DNA from: Elymus sibiricus
Lineage: Eukaryota > Streptophyta > Magnoliopsida > Poales > Poaceae
DNA length: 64,000 nucleotides
NCBI GenBank assembly: GCA_039707655.1
Contig: CM077666.1
Location: forward strand, 400,415,886 to 400,479,885
Reading direction: 5' to 3'
The notes beneath the pieces were generated by a model. It saw nothing but the letters and a program-made list of their open reading frames with translations. It had not been told where the DNA came from and made no database searches. The translations under genes were made by a program, and so were the position numbers. Below are positions 1 through 12,157 of this stretch, in pieces. Numbering within the stretch: position 1 is the first letter of the stretch; each line of letters opens with the position of its first letter.

Positions 1-393
1 GTTGTAGCAGATCAGGATACAACTCTGAGCGTCCTGTTACCGTGGACACGGCTATTCGAATAGATAACATCCCTGTAGGGGTGCACTATTGTTACCCAGC
101 ACGCTCGATTACATCTGGCCGGACACACTTGCTGGGTAATACCCGGCCTCGGGTAATCGACACGACGCAGTCCTACCTAGGCTCAGCAGAGAGGTCAACA
201 CGCCGGTCTAAATCCTAAGTGCGAAGGGGTCTTGGGCCCATCGCCCTCTGCACTCCTGCACGTTGCGTGACTGGCCGGGGCCCAGGCGCGACACTGTAAA
301 CACAAGTGACGTAACCAGCCCACCCCAGCAATCAGCCCGCATCTCTGAGTTGTGACGTCTGAAGAGCTTTCGGCTGATACATACGACGTAGAG
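1..393 (-). mobile_element. Gypsy-type LTR fragment (piece 3 of 3, continues left)
   Basis: No credible coding frame is present. Read on the minus strand, the segment has a module (about 32-86) made of a 'CACCCCTACAGGG' box, a short AT-rich spacer and 'GCCGTGTCCACGG'. A very similar module occurs in the LARD LTRs at 3662-3706, which supports an LTR origin. The piece ends at the TAGAG target-site duplication (389-393) of the LARD-like insertion and resumes after 12157. The left end lies outside the window, so the element's full length is unknown. Confidence 0.6.
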
Positions 394-3300
394 TGTGACG
401 CCCCGAGACCGATGCTCCAGATTCCTTCCATTTATTTTCCGTTGTTGCCATGTGATTCGTTTGCTTGTTGCACATTGCCATGTCATCATGTGCATTTCAT
501 CCGTATGTTTTCATAAAACTTGCATCCATTCGTAGTTCCCGGCTTCTCCGAATCCCTTCCGTTGTCCGTTTCGAGACCCGACACACTCGCACGCGCCCGC
601 GGCACCTCCGAAATATTATTTTATAAGTGGGATAAAAATGTTTTCGGAATGGAGTGAAAGTTCGTGTGCGGTCTCCATATATTGTAGGTAGACCGCCTGC
701 CGAATTTCGTCGCTTTCGGAGGTCGTTTGTTACCCCAACGTTAAACTATAGCGGCACTATAGCCGGATAAAACGTCGGACGTTTTCGGTATTTTAAACTA
801 TCACCGGTCCACTCGTTCTTCCCTCTCTTCTCAGCCCACACCCTCTACACAGCCCACTAAACCTAGCCCAAACTCCCCTATGATTCGGACCGTCCGATTA
901 CGATCGAAGGGACCAAATAGCCCCTGCCCAAATCCACCTGCTATATATAGCAGATGAACCCCTAACCATTTTGGACAAACCCTAGAAGCTAGCCTGTCCC
1001 ATCCACCAAATCCCCACGCCACCGCCACTCTCTCCCTCCCTTGATTTCAGCGCCGATCCAACCACCTCCCTCCTTGTTTCAGCCACCACCCAATCCCATC
1101 GATCCCGCCAGCAGCCGCTCGAGAGCCCCCTGGCTCGCCTCCACCCCGAGCCTCCCGCTCGCCCATGGACGCGTCCGTCCCTCCTAGCGCCCGCAGGCAC
1201 AGCCGCGCTTCCAGCTCCTCGCGCCTGCGGCCATCTGAGCCTCCCCGTGCTCCTCCACCTCGCCTCATCGTCCGGTGATCAGCGCCGCCGCCAGCGACCT
1301 CGAGACCAGCTCCAGGCGACCCCTGTTCCCTTCTCCTCCTTCCTCCAGTTCTCCTTCCCGCAAGTCACCTCGTCTCTCTCTCTTTCGGCTTCACAGGAAC
1401 ACCGGCGCCACCGAACGAGCACCATGGCGATGCCGCCATCGACCTGCTCCATCCGGCGACCTCCGAGCAGCGCCACCCGCCGGATCTGCTCGAGCTCGCC
1501 GCCCCCTGCGCCTCAAGTCCGTCCCGCCGGAGCACCGCAGGTCCAGTGCCATGCCCTGCCACTCTCTTCTCCTCTCTATGTTTTCTTTCCCCTCTTTTCT
1601 CAGCTCTCTCTCTCTCCCGTTTTGCCAGGAAGACCACCGCCGCCAGGGGCTCCCTCGCCGACCGGAGCGCCGCCCCGACCCCTGTCCTCGCCGGATCCGC
1701 GCCCGCCGGCCTCCCCAAGCTGGTGCCGCCTCTCCTCTGCCTCCTGTTCGTCAGGGAGACGAACGCCAGCGCCCGCTCGTGGTCGCGTTGACCACGGCTG
1801 CTGCCTGGGTGGGCCGGCCTCTCCTCTGCCCCAGCCTGCCAGCTCCACCGGCCCAAGTGGCTGAGGTAAAAGCCCGGCCGCCCTCCTCTAATCCTAGCTG
1901 GGCTTGGCCCGTGTCTGTTCCTGCTGCATCTCACCCAGTGCGCATCATAGTTATCTTGCGCCCATGCCCTGTTCAGCCCAGATTCACCAGTTTCGGCCCA
2001 TGTCCAGTTTTTTTTTTTGGCTCGGCGATTTTAGCATTTTTCTAGTGCATTGCATATTTATAGAAAATGCCATTATTTTAAAATGCTAATAACTAAATAC
2101 CCATGCATCGGATTAAAATGAATCATATATGTAAAATGCTTAGAATTTCATGTAGTTTCACTATATCCAACTTTCATCCATGTTAAAAATGTTTAAAACT
2201 GATGTTTGCATTAATTTGCATAAATGACATGCTAAAATGATTTATTTCATAACTAAATAACCGTATCTCCGAATTAAATAAACTTTATATGTAAATGGTC
2301 TAGAAAAATGTGTAGATTAACATGGTGCACTTACTTTTGCTGTTTAACAACATTAAAATTGTGTTCTAGGCAGAACAGTGCCAAATTCAAATTACATGTG
2401 GGGATTTTCCGGAATTGTTGTTTGTTGTTTCCGGCCTCATTTAAATTGCCTAGATAGGTAGTTTAATTATGCTTCACCTCTTGCCATGTTTAACAACATT
2501 TAATCTTGCCATGTACATAAACGGGAGTGAACTAAATAATTGTTGTGAAGTTTCGTCAATATGCAACTCGATGCATATTGAGCTTCACTTAATGTGTAGT
2601 ATTTGATTGTTACATTCGCCATGCCATGCCTCATTAAACTGGACATGCATCATACTTGATTGTGCATCATGCCATGTTTATGCTTGTGTGTTTACCATGT
2701 TGTTTGCTTCTTTCCGGTTGTGCTTCTTCTTGATAGCTCCGGTTATGTTGCGCTTGTGAGGATTCGTTCGACTACGCGTGTTTGTCTTCTTCATGGACTT
2801 GTTCTTCTTCCGAGCGGGATTTCAGGCAAGATGATCATGACTTTGGATACCTCTACTATCTTTGCTTGCTAGTTGTCACGTTGCTATCGCTATGTCGCGC
2901 TTCCTACCACATACATGTCAGCCCCTCATATGCCATGATACAGCCTCTAACCACCCTACCCAGCAAACCGTTGTTTGGCTATGTTACCGCTTTGCTCAGC
3001 CCTTTTCTTATAGCGTTGCTAGTTGCAGGTGCAGTTGCAGGTTGTTCCATGTTGGGTCATGGATATCATGGGATATCACAATATCTCTTATTTAATTAAT
3101 GCATCTATATACTTGGTTGTGGGTGGAAGGCTCGGCCTTTTGCCTAGTGTTTTGTTCCACTCATGCCGCCCTAGTTTCCGTAATACCGGTGTTATGTTCC
3201 TTGATGAGCGCTTTTAACACATGTGGGGCATATGGGAACCCCCCTGTTCATTCATTTTAGGATAAGATTTTTCCAGCAAGGCCCAACATTGGTTTTAACA

Positions 3301-4467
3301 TTTGCCAACATGAACCTAATAATTAATGCATAGAGGGTCGCCACCTCGGAGACTCTTTTAATTCAACATAATACAGGTGGGCCAGTGCTGATGGTGCTGG
3401 TCCGAATTTGTCAACCGCCGGTGGCCGCCAGGGGCAACTCTGGAATTGGCCTACCGGAAGTTTGGACGATCCGGTCGTGTCCTAAGAACGAGATACGCGG
3501 CTCCTATCGGGATCGTCGACACACCGGGAGGTCTTGCTGGTTTAGTTTTATGTTTTACAAGTGACTTGTCCACCGGGATTCCTTATCGTAAGCATCGTGT
3601 TATCATGGTGTGAGGATGTTCCATCGGATGCGTGTGGTAATTTATAATGGACTACTTGGAGCACCCCTGCAGGGTTAAATCTTACGCGAAGCCGTGCCCG
3701 CGGTTATGTGGCGACTTGGGAAATTTATAACCTCCGGTTGTAGAGAACTTGACACTAATTCTAATTAAAATACACCAACCGCATGCGTAACCGTGATCGT
3801 CTCTTTTCGAGGGAGTTTGGGAAGAGAACACGGTGTGGTTATGTTTGACTCGTAAGTAGGTGTTCAGGATCACTTCTTGATCATTATTAGTTTGCGACCG
3901 TTATGAGTAGTTTACTCTTCTTATTCTTGTACTCGTAAGTTAGCCACCATACAATGCTTAGTGCTTGCTGCAACCTCACCACATTACCCTTCCATACCCA
4001 TTTAAGCTTTGATAGTCTTGCTACCCATGGTTATGGGATTGTTGAGTCCTCGTGGCTCACAGATTACTACAACAACAGTTGCAGGTACAGGTAAAGCGAT
4101 GTTTTGACGTGAGAGCGATGCATGTTTGCTTTTGGAGTTCTTCTTCTGCTTCTTCTTCTTCGTCGATCATAGGATGGGTTCCCGGTTGGCAGCTTGGGAT
4201 TAGCAGGGTGGATGTCGTTCTTCTTTTTCATTTGATTTCATCCGTAGTCGGATCCTGCTCTTCTGTATGATGATTGCTATGTATTGATGTATTGATGTAG
4301 TCATGTTGTAGCTTGTGGCGAGTGTAAGCCTTTATCTGGTATTCTCATCTATTCAGTACATGGTATGTTGTAATGATATCCACCTTGCAAAGCGTCTCCG
4401 ATATGCGCTTCTATCCTTAGTGGGATTTTTGAGTCCCTTGAGAATAGGACCGCATATTGGGGTGACA
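394..4467 (+). repeat. 5' LTR of the LARD-like element
   Basis: The LTR is 4,074 bp, from TGTGACGCC to GTGACA. A TATA box (ctatatatag) lies at 941-950, followed by a GC-rich leader (about 1010-1860) and then an AT-rich stretch. The GC-rich leader is open in several frames (205 and 256 codons), but neither frame resembles a known protein. I read these as chance open frames. Confidence 0.9.
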
Positions 4468-4470
4468 AGT

Positions 4471-4482
4471 TGGTATCAGAGC
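4471..4482 (+). other. Primer-binding site of the LARD-like element (initiator-tRNA-Met type)
   Basis: The sequence TGGTATCAGAGC starts four bases after the LTR end. This is the standard plant PBS complementary to the 3' end of initiator methionine tRNA, and it fixes the plus orientation. Confidence 0.9.
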
Positions 4483-7400
4483 CTCGACCGACCATAGGAG
4501 CCCCCTTGATTGATCGAACCATTGACGAGTCTAGAAGAAAAACTATTTTGAGTCTAGTTATATATCGGAGAGTAGGAATTCTTTTTACTCCTTATCCCCT
4601 TCGTCGCTCTGGTGAGGAATTGTGACGTAGGTGTTTTGATTCTACTACTCTTCTCACTCAAATTTTTTTTTAGGATCACGCGGGTATTTTCGGAATCGTT
4701 GCCATATCGGTGTGACAGAATTCTATTCTTGGTGCCTCCTGACCGTATGGATTGGACCCAGGGAGTTGAGCTCCAAGGGGTTCTTGTCACATTCGCTATC
4801 ATTTCAGTTCCTGAATACCAGAGGACGCCGACATCGAAACGCTTCTATACTTTTTGTGGTGGCAAATAGTGATGTGACTTTTCCCCAGTACTGGAGGAGA
4901 TAGCTCGTATGATCCACTATGACTAGTATCGCTGTGTTTTCGAAGGTCTGAGGTAGACAAATTTGCGAAGTTTCTCGGTCGTGTGTTGAGGGTTGCGGAT
5001 GCGGTTGCAGCTGATTAGGTTGTTGTTTGCTGAGTAGGTTCCTGGACCCGCAACCTGATCGCATAACCAAGAAGTTTCGGGAGTTCTTAGGTGAGAATTC
5101 AAGTAGTTACCTAGGATATCTTTCCGACAGATGCATGATATGAGATTGGGGTTCGACGTCTAGTGGTCCGCCTGTCCACGGTCGTTTTTATAGCGGTGCT
5201 CGTTGTGTCTTAAAGAATCCTTGTAGCTTCGCTACGATTCGGGGACGCTTCGTAGTCTCATACACTACCTTGTACGGATGGCCATTGTAAGATCGAGCCC
5301 GTGTGGGCCCCACCACGAAAATTTCGGACGAAATCTCTATCATATGTTTGTTCCGGCTTATTCTGCAAACCACATCCTTTGTTTTGTTTTGGTTGTGGTA
5401 TTCGAGTTGCTTCGAAGTCAAGTGTTGATTCCATACCTTTCCTAAGCGGTGTTCTCATATTTCTATGAGAGTGCTAATCCTTCTTGATCATCAAGATTGT
5501 CATGGAAAATTATTCTCAACAGGCGTGCTTCTCTTCGAGTTAATTCAATCCTTTCAACATTTGCAAGATCAATTCTCTGTTTTCTCAACGACGTTCGTTT
5601 CACCCGTCTAAGTTCTCTTTATTTTTTCCCACCCTCCTACCCTTTTCTTTACGGAGTCAAAATTCTCAAATCAAGTATCCAATTTATTCGTGTGAAGTCT
5701 CTTCATTCTTTTCCTTCATGTTCTTAGCCGGTGATTTCTCGTGAAGGTGCTCAGGAGCTACAAGTTCATCATTCTTCGTTCTCGTTTCTTCTCCGGTGGA
5801 TTTAATTCAAGCTTTCGGTGTTGATCATCTTCCTTTCATTGAATCAAATATTTCCCATGTTGTAAATTCTTACCCAAGTCTCTCTTGTTTATTCACCTCT
5901 CTCTATTCATATCCGGAGTGCAGAAATTATCTCAGAAGGTTCGTGTTCCCATTAAAGATCTGTTCAAGCTATTTTGAGGTCGTTATCTCATTCAAGTCTT
6001 TCAATCAACCGGTGCAATCTCTATTTTAAGCAATCGTTCCAACGGTGTTTCTTTTGAGTGGGCCCTAACCCATAGGTCTTTTTCCAGGATCTTACCTGGC
6101 TCTTCTAATTTTTCCCGGAGTTATCCTCAAATCTTCCAAAGTTTGACGTAAGAATGGATTCCATCAGTCATTGCCTTCTCCAAGAGCGCTTTCAAATTAT
6201 TTTCATCTTTGGCTCAACCTTTGTATTCTTCATTGTCCCGGAGTATCTCAACAATTTAGATGGTGGTTTTTGTCGTCATTCTCAGCATTTGAAGACCGAA
6301 GAAGAGTTCCTCTTAAATCATATCCGTTCTCTTGAAAGATTCATGGTTCAAGCTTCATATTATCCTCTCAAATTTTTCCGATCGTAAGAAATTATTTTCA
6401 CACCCATCCAAGGCATTTCAGGAGTGTTTTCGTTTTGATTCTCTGAAGGCCATCATTTCAGAAGATTTATTCATTCTCAACGTTCAGCTCTCTTTCCCAA
6501 ATGCTTCCGGTGCATCGTTCAAGTATTCTATAATAAGCTCGTGATCTCTTCGTTCTCTTGTATCTAAATTCCCTCAAGTATCTTTGTTCGTATTCTAATT
6601 CTTCTCGGCAATTCGTTCATTTTCAATTCTTACGGTGGTTCGTTCAACATTCCTCTTCCTTTGTTACCATATCAATCAATTCGTTCTTTCCACAAATCCT
6701 ACCGCTGGTTCGTTGAAGACTTCTTCAAGTTTGTGCTATATCTCTCTTCAATCTTTTCAATAAGAATAAGTAGTATGCCAATCCGTTGCTTTTCATCAAT
6801 TTACTATGGTGAGGATAAGCATAACGTAATTCTTATACTTGTTTCCTCAAGGTGAATTAATTCCTTCTTTCGGAGTTCGTTCATGATATCAATTTCTCGG
6901 TTCTAAGTTGTTCATCTTTTCTTTTCCGGAGTTCCAAGTTTTCTCGGTTGCCTCATCATGAAGCTCCATCTAAATCATTGCAAGGCTTCGAATCTTATCT
7001 TTTCAACCTTCACTTCTTTTCCAGCATCCTTTCATTTCCAGAGTTCTTCCAAGAGGTTCTTCATGGTGGTTCGTTAAGGATGCAATTCATTCTCGAAGTG
7101 TTCTTCAAGATTCTTGTTGAAGCTCCAGTATTCTTCATCTTGCATTCCGAAGTGCTATTCCTTCTCCCTTGTCTTTTGAGGTGGTGTTATGTCTTTCTTG
7201 ACAATTCCCTTCGTGTTTCATGATTCACAAGTTGTCAGGAATGAGATATGTTAAACCCATCATTTTCTCTTCGCCCAGGAGATATTTTTCAACCTATCAA
7301 TCTCTTCGTTGGAATTATCTTGGTATTGATTTCACCTAAAGCCTATCCTAAGGATTGGTGCTATTGTGGTGCTTATCAATGATCCAAGTTTCTCCTTCTC

Positions 7401-8142
7401 TTCTCGGTGAAAGAGGTTTTCATCTCTTCGAGATCTCAAGCAATCAATTCTTTCCGTTAGTGGCAGGTTTTCACGTCAAATGTTGAGATGTTTTCCATAA
7501 GCCCACAACAAGCATATTTTTTTCGTTGTTGATTTTCCAACAACTCCGTTCATTCTTTCGTTGTAAGGATGCTTTTCAAATTCATTGGTGAGAGAAGTTG
7601 TCATTTTCTTCTCCGTTCTTTTCTTTCCAACGATTTATCTTCTATTCTTTCGTTCCGGAGGCATTGCGATGTTTCTCTCTTCAAACCATTATCTCGTTTC
7701 GGCAAGATCATGTTCTTTCCTTGCTTATCCATTTAACCGGAGTGTGCTGTTCTCTTTTCAATTTCTTTTCATCTTATCAAGTTTTCCTTCTCTTTCCTAC
7801 CGGAGTGCTGCCAAATTCTTTCCATCTCATTCGTTGTCTATCTCGTTTAAACCTGAGTGGTTTCAAATTCTATCTTGTCCTTGTGTTCTTTTCATGTCTT
7901 TGCTACCTACAAATTTCTCATGGTGTTCCTTGTTCCTCTTTTTCTATCGGAAGTGCTCTCAACTTCATTCATCTCCGTGGTATTCTTTCTTCCAAATTGT
8001 TCAACACCTCCGAGGATTGTTGGATTCACTCGTTTGTCAATGAAGCAACTTTGTTTTACCTCTTCCTTTTTCCTCTTCCTCTTCAATCTTCCGGTTCCTT
8101 CCTAAGATCTCGGGTCGAGATCTTCTGTAAGTGGGGGAGAGT
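4483..8142 (+). mobile_element. Non-coding internal domain of the LARD-like element
   Basis: This 3.66-kb stretch is strongly pyrimidine-rich on the plus strand (endless TTC/TCTT runs). The longest plus frame is 228 codons of low-complexity Phe/Ser/Leu. There are no gag zinc knuckle, protease, RT or integrase motifs on either strand. It ends in the purine-rich tract 8131-8141, which directly abuts the 3' LTR. The composition suggests an RNA-level role (packaging or priming) rather than coding. Confidence 0.8.
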
Positions 8143-11100
8143 TGTGACGCCCCGAGACCGATGCTCCAGATTCCTTCCATTTATTTTCCGCGGTTGCCAT
8201 GTGATTCGTTTGCTTGTTGCACATTGCCATGTCATCATGTGCATTTCATCCGCATGTTTTCATAAAACTTGCATCCGTTCGTAGTTGCCGGCTTCTCCGC
8301 GTCCCTTCCGTTGTCCGTTTCGAGACCCGACACACTCGCACGCGCCCGCGGTACCTCCGAAATATTATTTTATAAGTGGGATAAAAATGTTTTCGGAATG
8401 GAGTGAAAGTTGGCGTGCGGTCTCAATATATTGTAGGTAGACCGCCTGCCGAATTTCGTCGCTTTCGGAGGTCGTTTGTTACCCCAACGTTAAACTATAG
8501 CGGCACTATAGCCGGATAAAACGTCGGACGTTTTCGGTATTTTAAACTGTCACCGGGCCGCTCGTTCTTCCCTCTCTTCTCAGCCCACACCCTCTACATA
8601 GCCCACTAAACCTAGCCCAAACTCCCCTATGATCCGGACCGTCCGATTACGATCGAAGGGACCAAATAGCCCCTGCCCAAATCCACCTGCTATATATAGC
8701 AGATGAACCCCTAACCATTTTGGACAAACCCTAGAAGCTAGCCTGTCCCATCCACCAAATCCCCACGCCGCCGCCACTCTCTCCCTCCCTTGATTTCAGC
8801 CACCACCCAATCCCATCGATCCCGCCAGCAGCCGCTCGAGAGCCCCCTGGCTCGCCTCCACCCCGAGCCTCCCGCTCGCCCATGGACGCGTCCGTCCCTC
8901 CCAGCGCCCGCAGGCACAACCGCGCGTCCAGCTCCTCGCGCCTGCGGCCATCCGAGCCTCCCCGTGCTCCTCCACCTCGCCTCATCGTCCGGCGACCGGC
9001 GCCGCCGCCGGCGACCTCGAGACCAGCTCCAGTCCACCCCTGTTCCCTTCTCCTCCTTCCTCCAGTTCTCCTTCCCGCAACTCACCTCGTCTCTCTCTCT
9101 CTTTCGGCTTCACAGGAACACCGGCGCCACCGAACGAGCACCATGGCGATGCCGCCATCGACCTGCTCCGTCCGGCGACCTCCGAGCAGCGCCACCCGCC
9201 GGATCTGCTCGAGCTCGCCGCCCCCTGCGCCTCAAGTCCGTCCCGCCGGAGCACCGCAGGTCCAGTGCCATGCCCTGCCACTCTCTTCTCCTCTCTCTGT
9301 TTTCTTTCCCCTCTTTTCTCAGCTCTCTCTCTCCCATTTTGCCAGGAAGACCACCGCCGCCAGGGGCTCCCTCGCCGACCGGAGCGCCGCCCCGACCCCT
9401 GTCCTCGCTGGATCCGCGCCCGCCGGCCTCCCCAAGCTGGCGCCGCCTCTCCTCTGCCTCCTGTTCGTCAGGGAGACAAACGCCAGCGCCCGCTCATGGT
9501 CGCTTTGACCACGGGTGCTGCCTGGGTGGGCCGGCCTCTCCTCTGCCCCAGCCTGCCAGCTCCACCGGCCCAAGTGGCTGAGGTAAAAGCCCGGCCGCCC
9601 TCCTCTAATCCTAGCTGGGCTTGGCCCGTGTCTGTTCCTGCTGCATCTCACCCAGTGCGCATCATAGTTATCTTGCGCCCATGCCCTGTTCAGCCCAGAT
9701 TCACCAGTTTCGGCCCATGTCCTGGTTTTTTTCGGCTTGGCGATTTTTGCATTTTTCCAATGCATTGCATATTTATAGAAAATGCCATTATTTTAAAATG
9801 CTAATAACTAAATACCCATGCATCGGATTAAAATGAATCATATATGTAAAATGCTTAGAATTTCATGTAGTTTCACTATATCCAACTTTCATCCATGTTA
9901 AAAATGTTTAAAACTGTTGTTTGCATTAATTTGCATAAATGACATGCTAAAATGATTTATTTCATAACTAAATAACCGTATCTCCGAATTAAATAAACTT
10001 TATATGTAAATGGTCTAGAAAAACATGTAAATTAACATGGTGCACTTACTTTTGCTGTTTAACAACATTAAAATTGTTTTCTAGGCAGAACAGTGCCAAA
10101 TTCGAAATTACATGTGGGGATTTTCCGGAATTGTTGTTTGTTGTTTCCGGCCTCATTTAAATTGCCTAGATAGGTAGTTTAATTATGCTTCACCTCTTGC
10201 CATGTTTAACAACATTTAATCTTGCCATGTACATAAACGGGAGTGAACTAAATAATTGTTGTGAAGTTTTGTCAATATGCAACTCGATGCATATTGAGCT
10301 TCACTTAATGTGTAATATTTGATTGTTACATTTGCCATGCCATGCTTCATTAAACTAGACATGCATCATACTTGATTGTGCATCATGCCATGTTTATGCT
10401 TGTGTGTTTACCATGTTGTTTGCTTCTTTCCGGTTGTGCTTCTTCTTGATAGCTCCGGTTATGTTGCGATTGTGAGGATTCGTTCGACTACGCGTGTTCG
10501 TCTTCTTCATGGACTCGTTCTTCTTCCTAGCGGGATTTCAGGCAAGATGATCATGACCTTGGATACCTCTATTATCTTTGCTTGCTAGTTGTCATGTTGC
10601 TATCGCTATGTCGCGCTTCCTACCACATACATGTCAGCCCCTCATATGCCAAGATACAGCCTCTAACCACCCTACCCAGCAAACCGTTGTTTGGCTATGT
10701 TACCGCTTTGCTCAGCCCTTTTCTTATAGCGTTGCTAGTTGCAGGTGCAGTTGCAGGTTGTTCCATGTTGGGTCATGGATATCATGGGATATCACAATAT
10801 CTCTTATTTAATTAATGCATCTATATACTTGGTTGTGGGTGGAAGGCTCGGCCTTTTGCATAGTGTTTTGTTCCACTCATGCCGCCCTAGTTTCCGTAAT
10901 ACCGGTGTTATGTTCCTTGATGAGCGCTTTTAACACATGCGGGGCATATGGGAACCCCTCTGTTCATTCGTTTTAGGATAAGACTTTTCCAGCAAGGCCC
11001 AACATTGGTTTTAACATTTGCCAACATGAACCTAATAATTAATGTATAGAGGGTCGCCACCTCGGAGACTCTTTTAATTCAACATAATACAGGTGGGTCA

Positions 11101-12157
11101 GTGTCGATGGTGTTGGTCCGAATTTGTCAACCGCCGGTGGCCGCCAGGGGCAACTCTGGAATTGGCCTACCGGAAGTTTGGACGATCCGGTCGTGTCCTG
11201 AGAACGAGATACGTGGCTCCTATCGGGATCGTCGACACACCGGGAGGTCTTGCTGGTTTAGTTTTACCTTTTACGAGTGACTTGTCCACCGGGATTCCTT
11301 ATCGTAAGCATCGTGTTATCAAGGTGTGAGGATGTTCCATCGGATGCATGTGGTAATTTATAATGGACTACTTGGAGCACCCCTGCAGGGTTAAATCTTA
11401 CGCGAAGCCGTGCCCGCGGTTATGTGGCGACTTGGAAATTTATAACCTCCGGTTGTAGAGAACTTGACACTAATTCTAATTAAAATACACCAACCGCGTG
11501 CGTAACCGTGATCGTCCAAACATGGTGGGGTTATGTTTGACTCGTAAGTAGGTGTTCAGGATCACTTCTTGATCATTATTAGTTTGCGACCGTTATGCGT
11601 AGTTTACTCTTCTTATTCTTGTACTCGTAAGTTAGCCACCATACAATGCTTAGTGCTTGCTGCAACCTCACCACATTACCCTTCCATACCCATTTAAGCT
11701 TTGATAGTCTTGCAACCCATGGTTATGGGATTGCTGAGTCCTCGTGGCTCACAGATTACTACAACAACAGTTGTAGGTACAGGTAAAGCGATGTTTTGAC
11801 GTGAGAGCGATGCATGTTTGCTTTTGGAGTTCTTCTGCTTCTTCTTCTTCGTTGATCAAAGGATGGGTTCCCGGTTGGAAGCCTGGGATTAGCAGGGTGG
11901 ATGTCGTTCTTCTTTTTCGTTTGATTTCATCCGTAGTCGGATCCTGCTCTTCTGTATGATGATTGCTATGTATTGATGTATTGATGTATTCATGTTGTAG
12001 CTTGTGGCGAGTGTAAGCCTTTATCTGGTATTCTCATCTATTCAGTACATGGTATGTTGTAATGATATCCACCTTGCAAAGCGTCTCCGATATGCGCTTC
12101 TATCCTTAGTGGGATTTTTGAGTCCCTTGAGAATACGTCTGCATATTGGGCGTGACA
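8143..12157 (+). repeat. 3' LTR of the LARD-like element
   Basis: The LTR is 4,015 bp and matches 394-4467 apart from scattered substitutions. A deletion of about 35 bp in the GC-rich leader and a replaced stretch of about 30 bp near 11517 are the main structural differences. The TATA box is at 8690-8699. It ends CGTGACA immediately before the TAGAG duplication. Confidence 0.9.

Noticed and set aside
1247..2045. Overlapping 205- and 256-codon plus frames (and 189-codon minus frame) in the LARD LTR, repeated at 8790-9581
   Set aside because: GC-rich, Pro/Ser/Arg-dominated, open on both strands and inside an LTR leader. No domain is recognisable and the two LTR copies differ by indels that change the frame.
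4471..4482. tRNA-like 'TGGTATCAGAGC' as tRNA gene fragments (also 29708, 63817)
   Set aside because: Only 12 bp and placed right after LTR ends: primer-binding sites.
7585..8284. 152- and 228-codon plus frames in the LARD core
   Set aside because: Low-complexity Phe/Ser/Leu products of the pyrimidine-rich sequence, in overlapping frames and without motifs.
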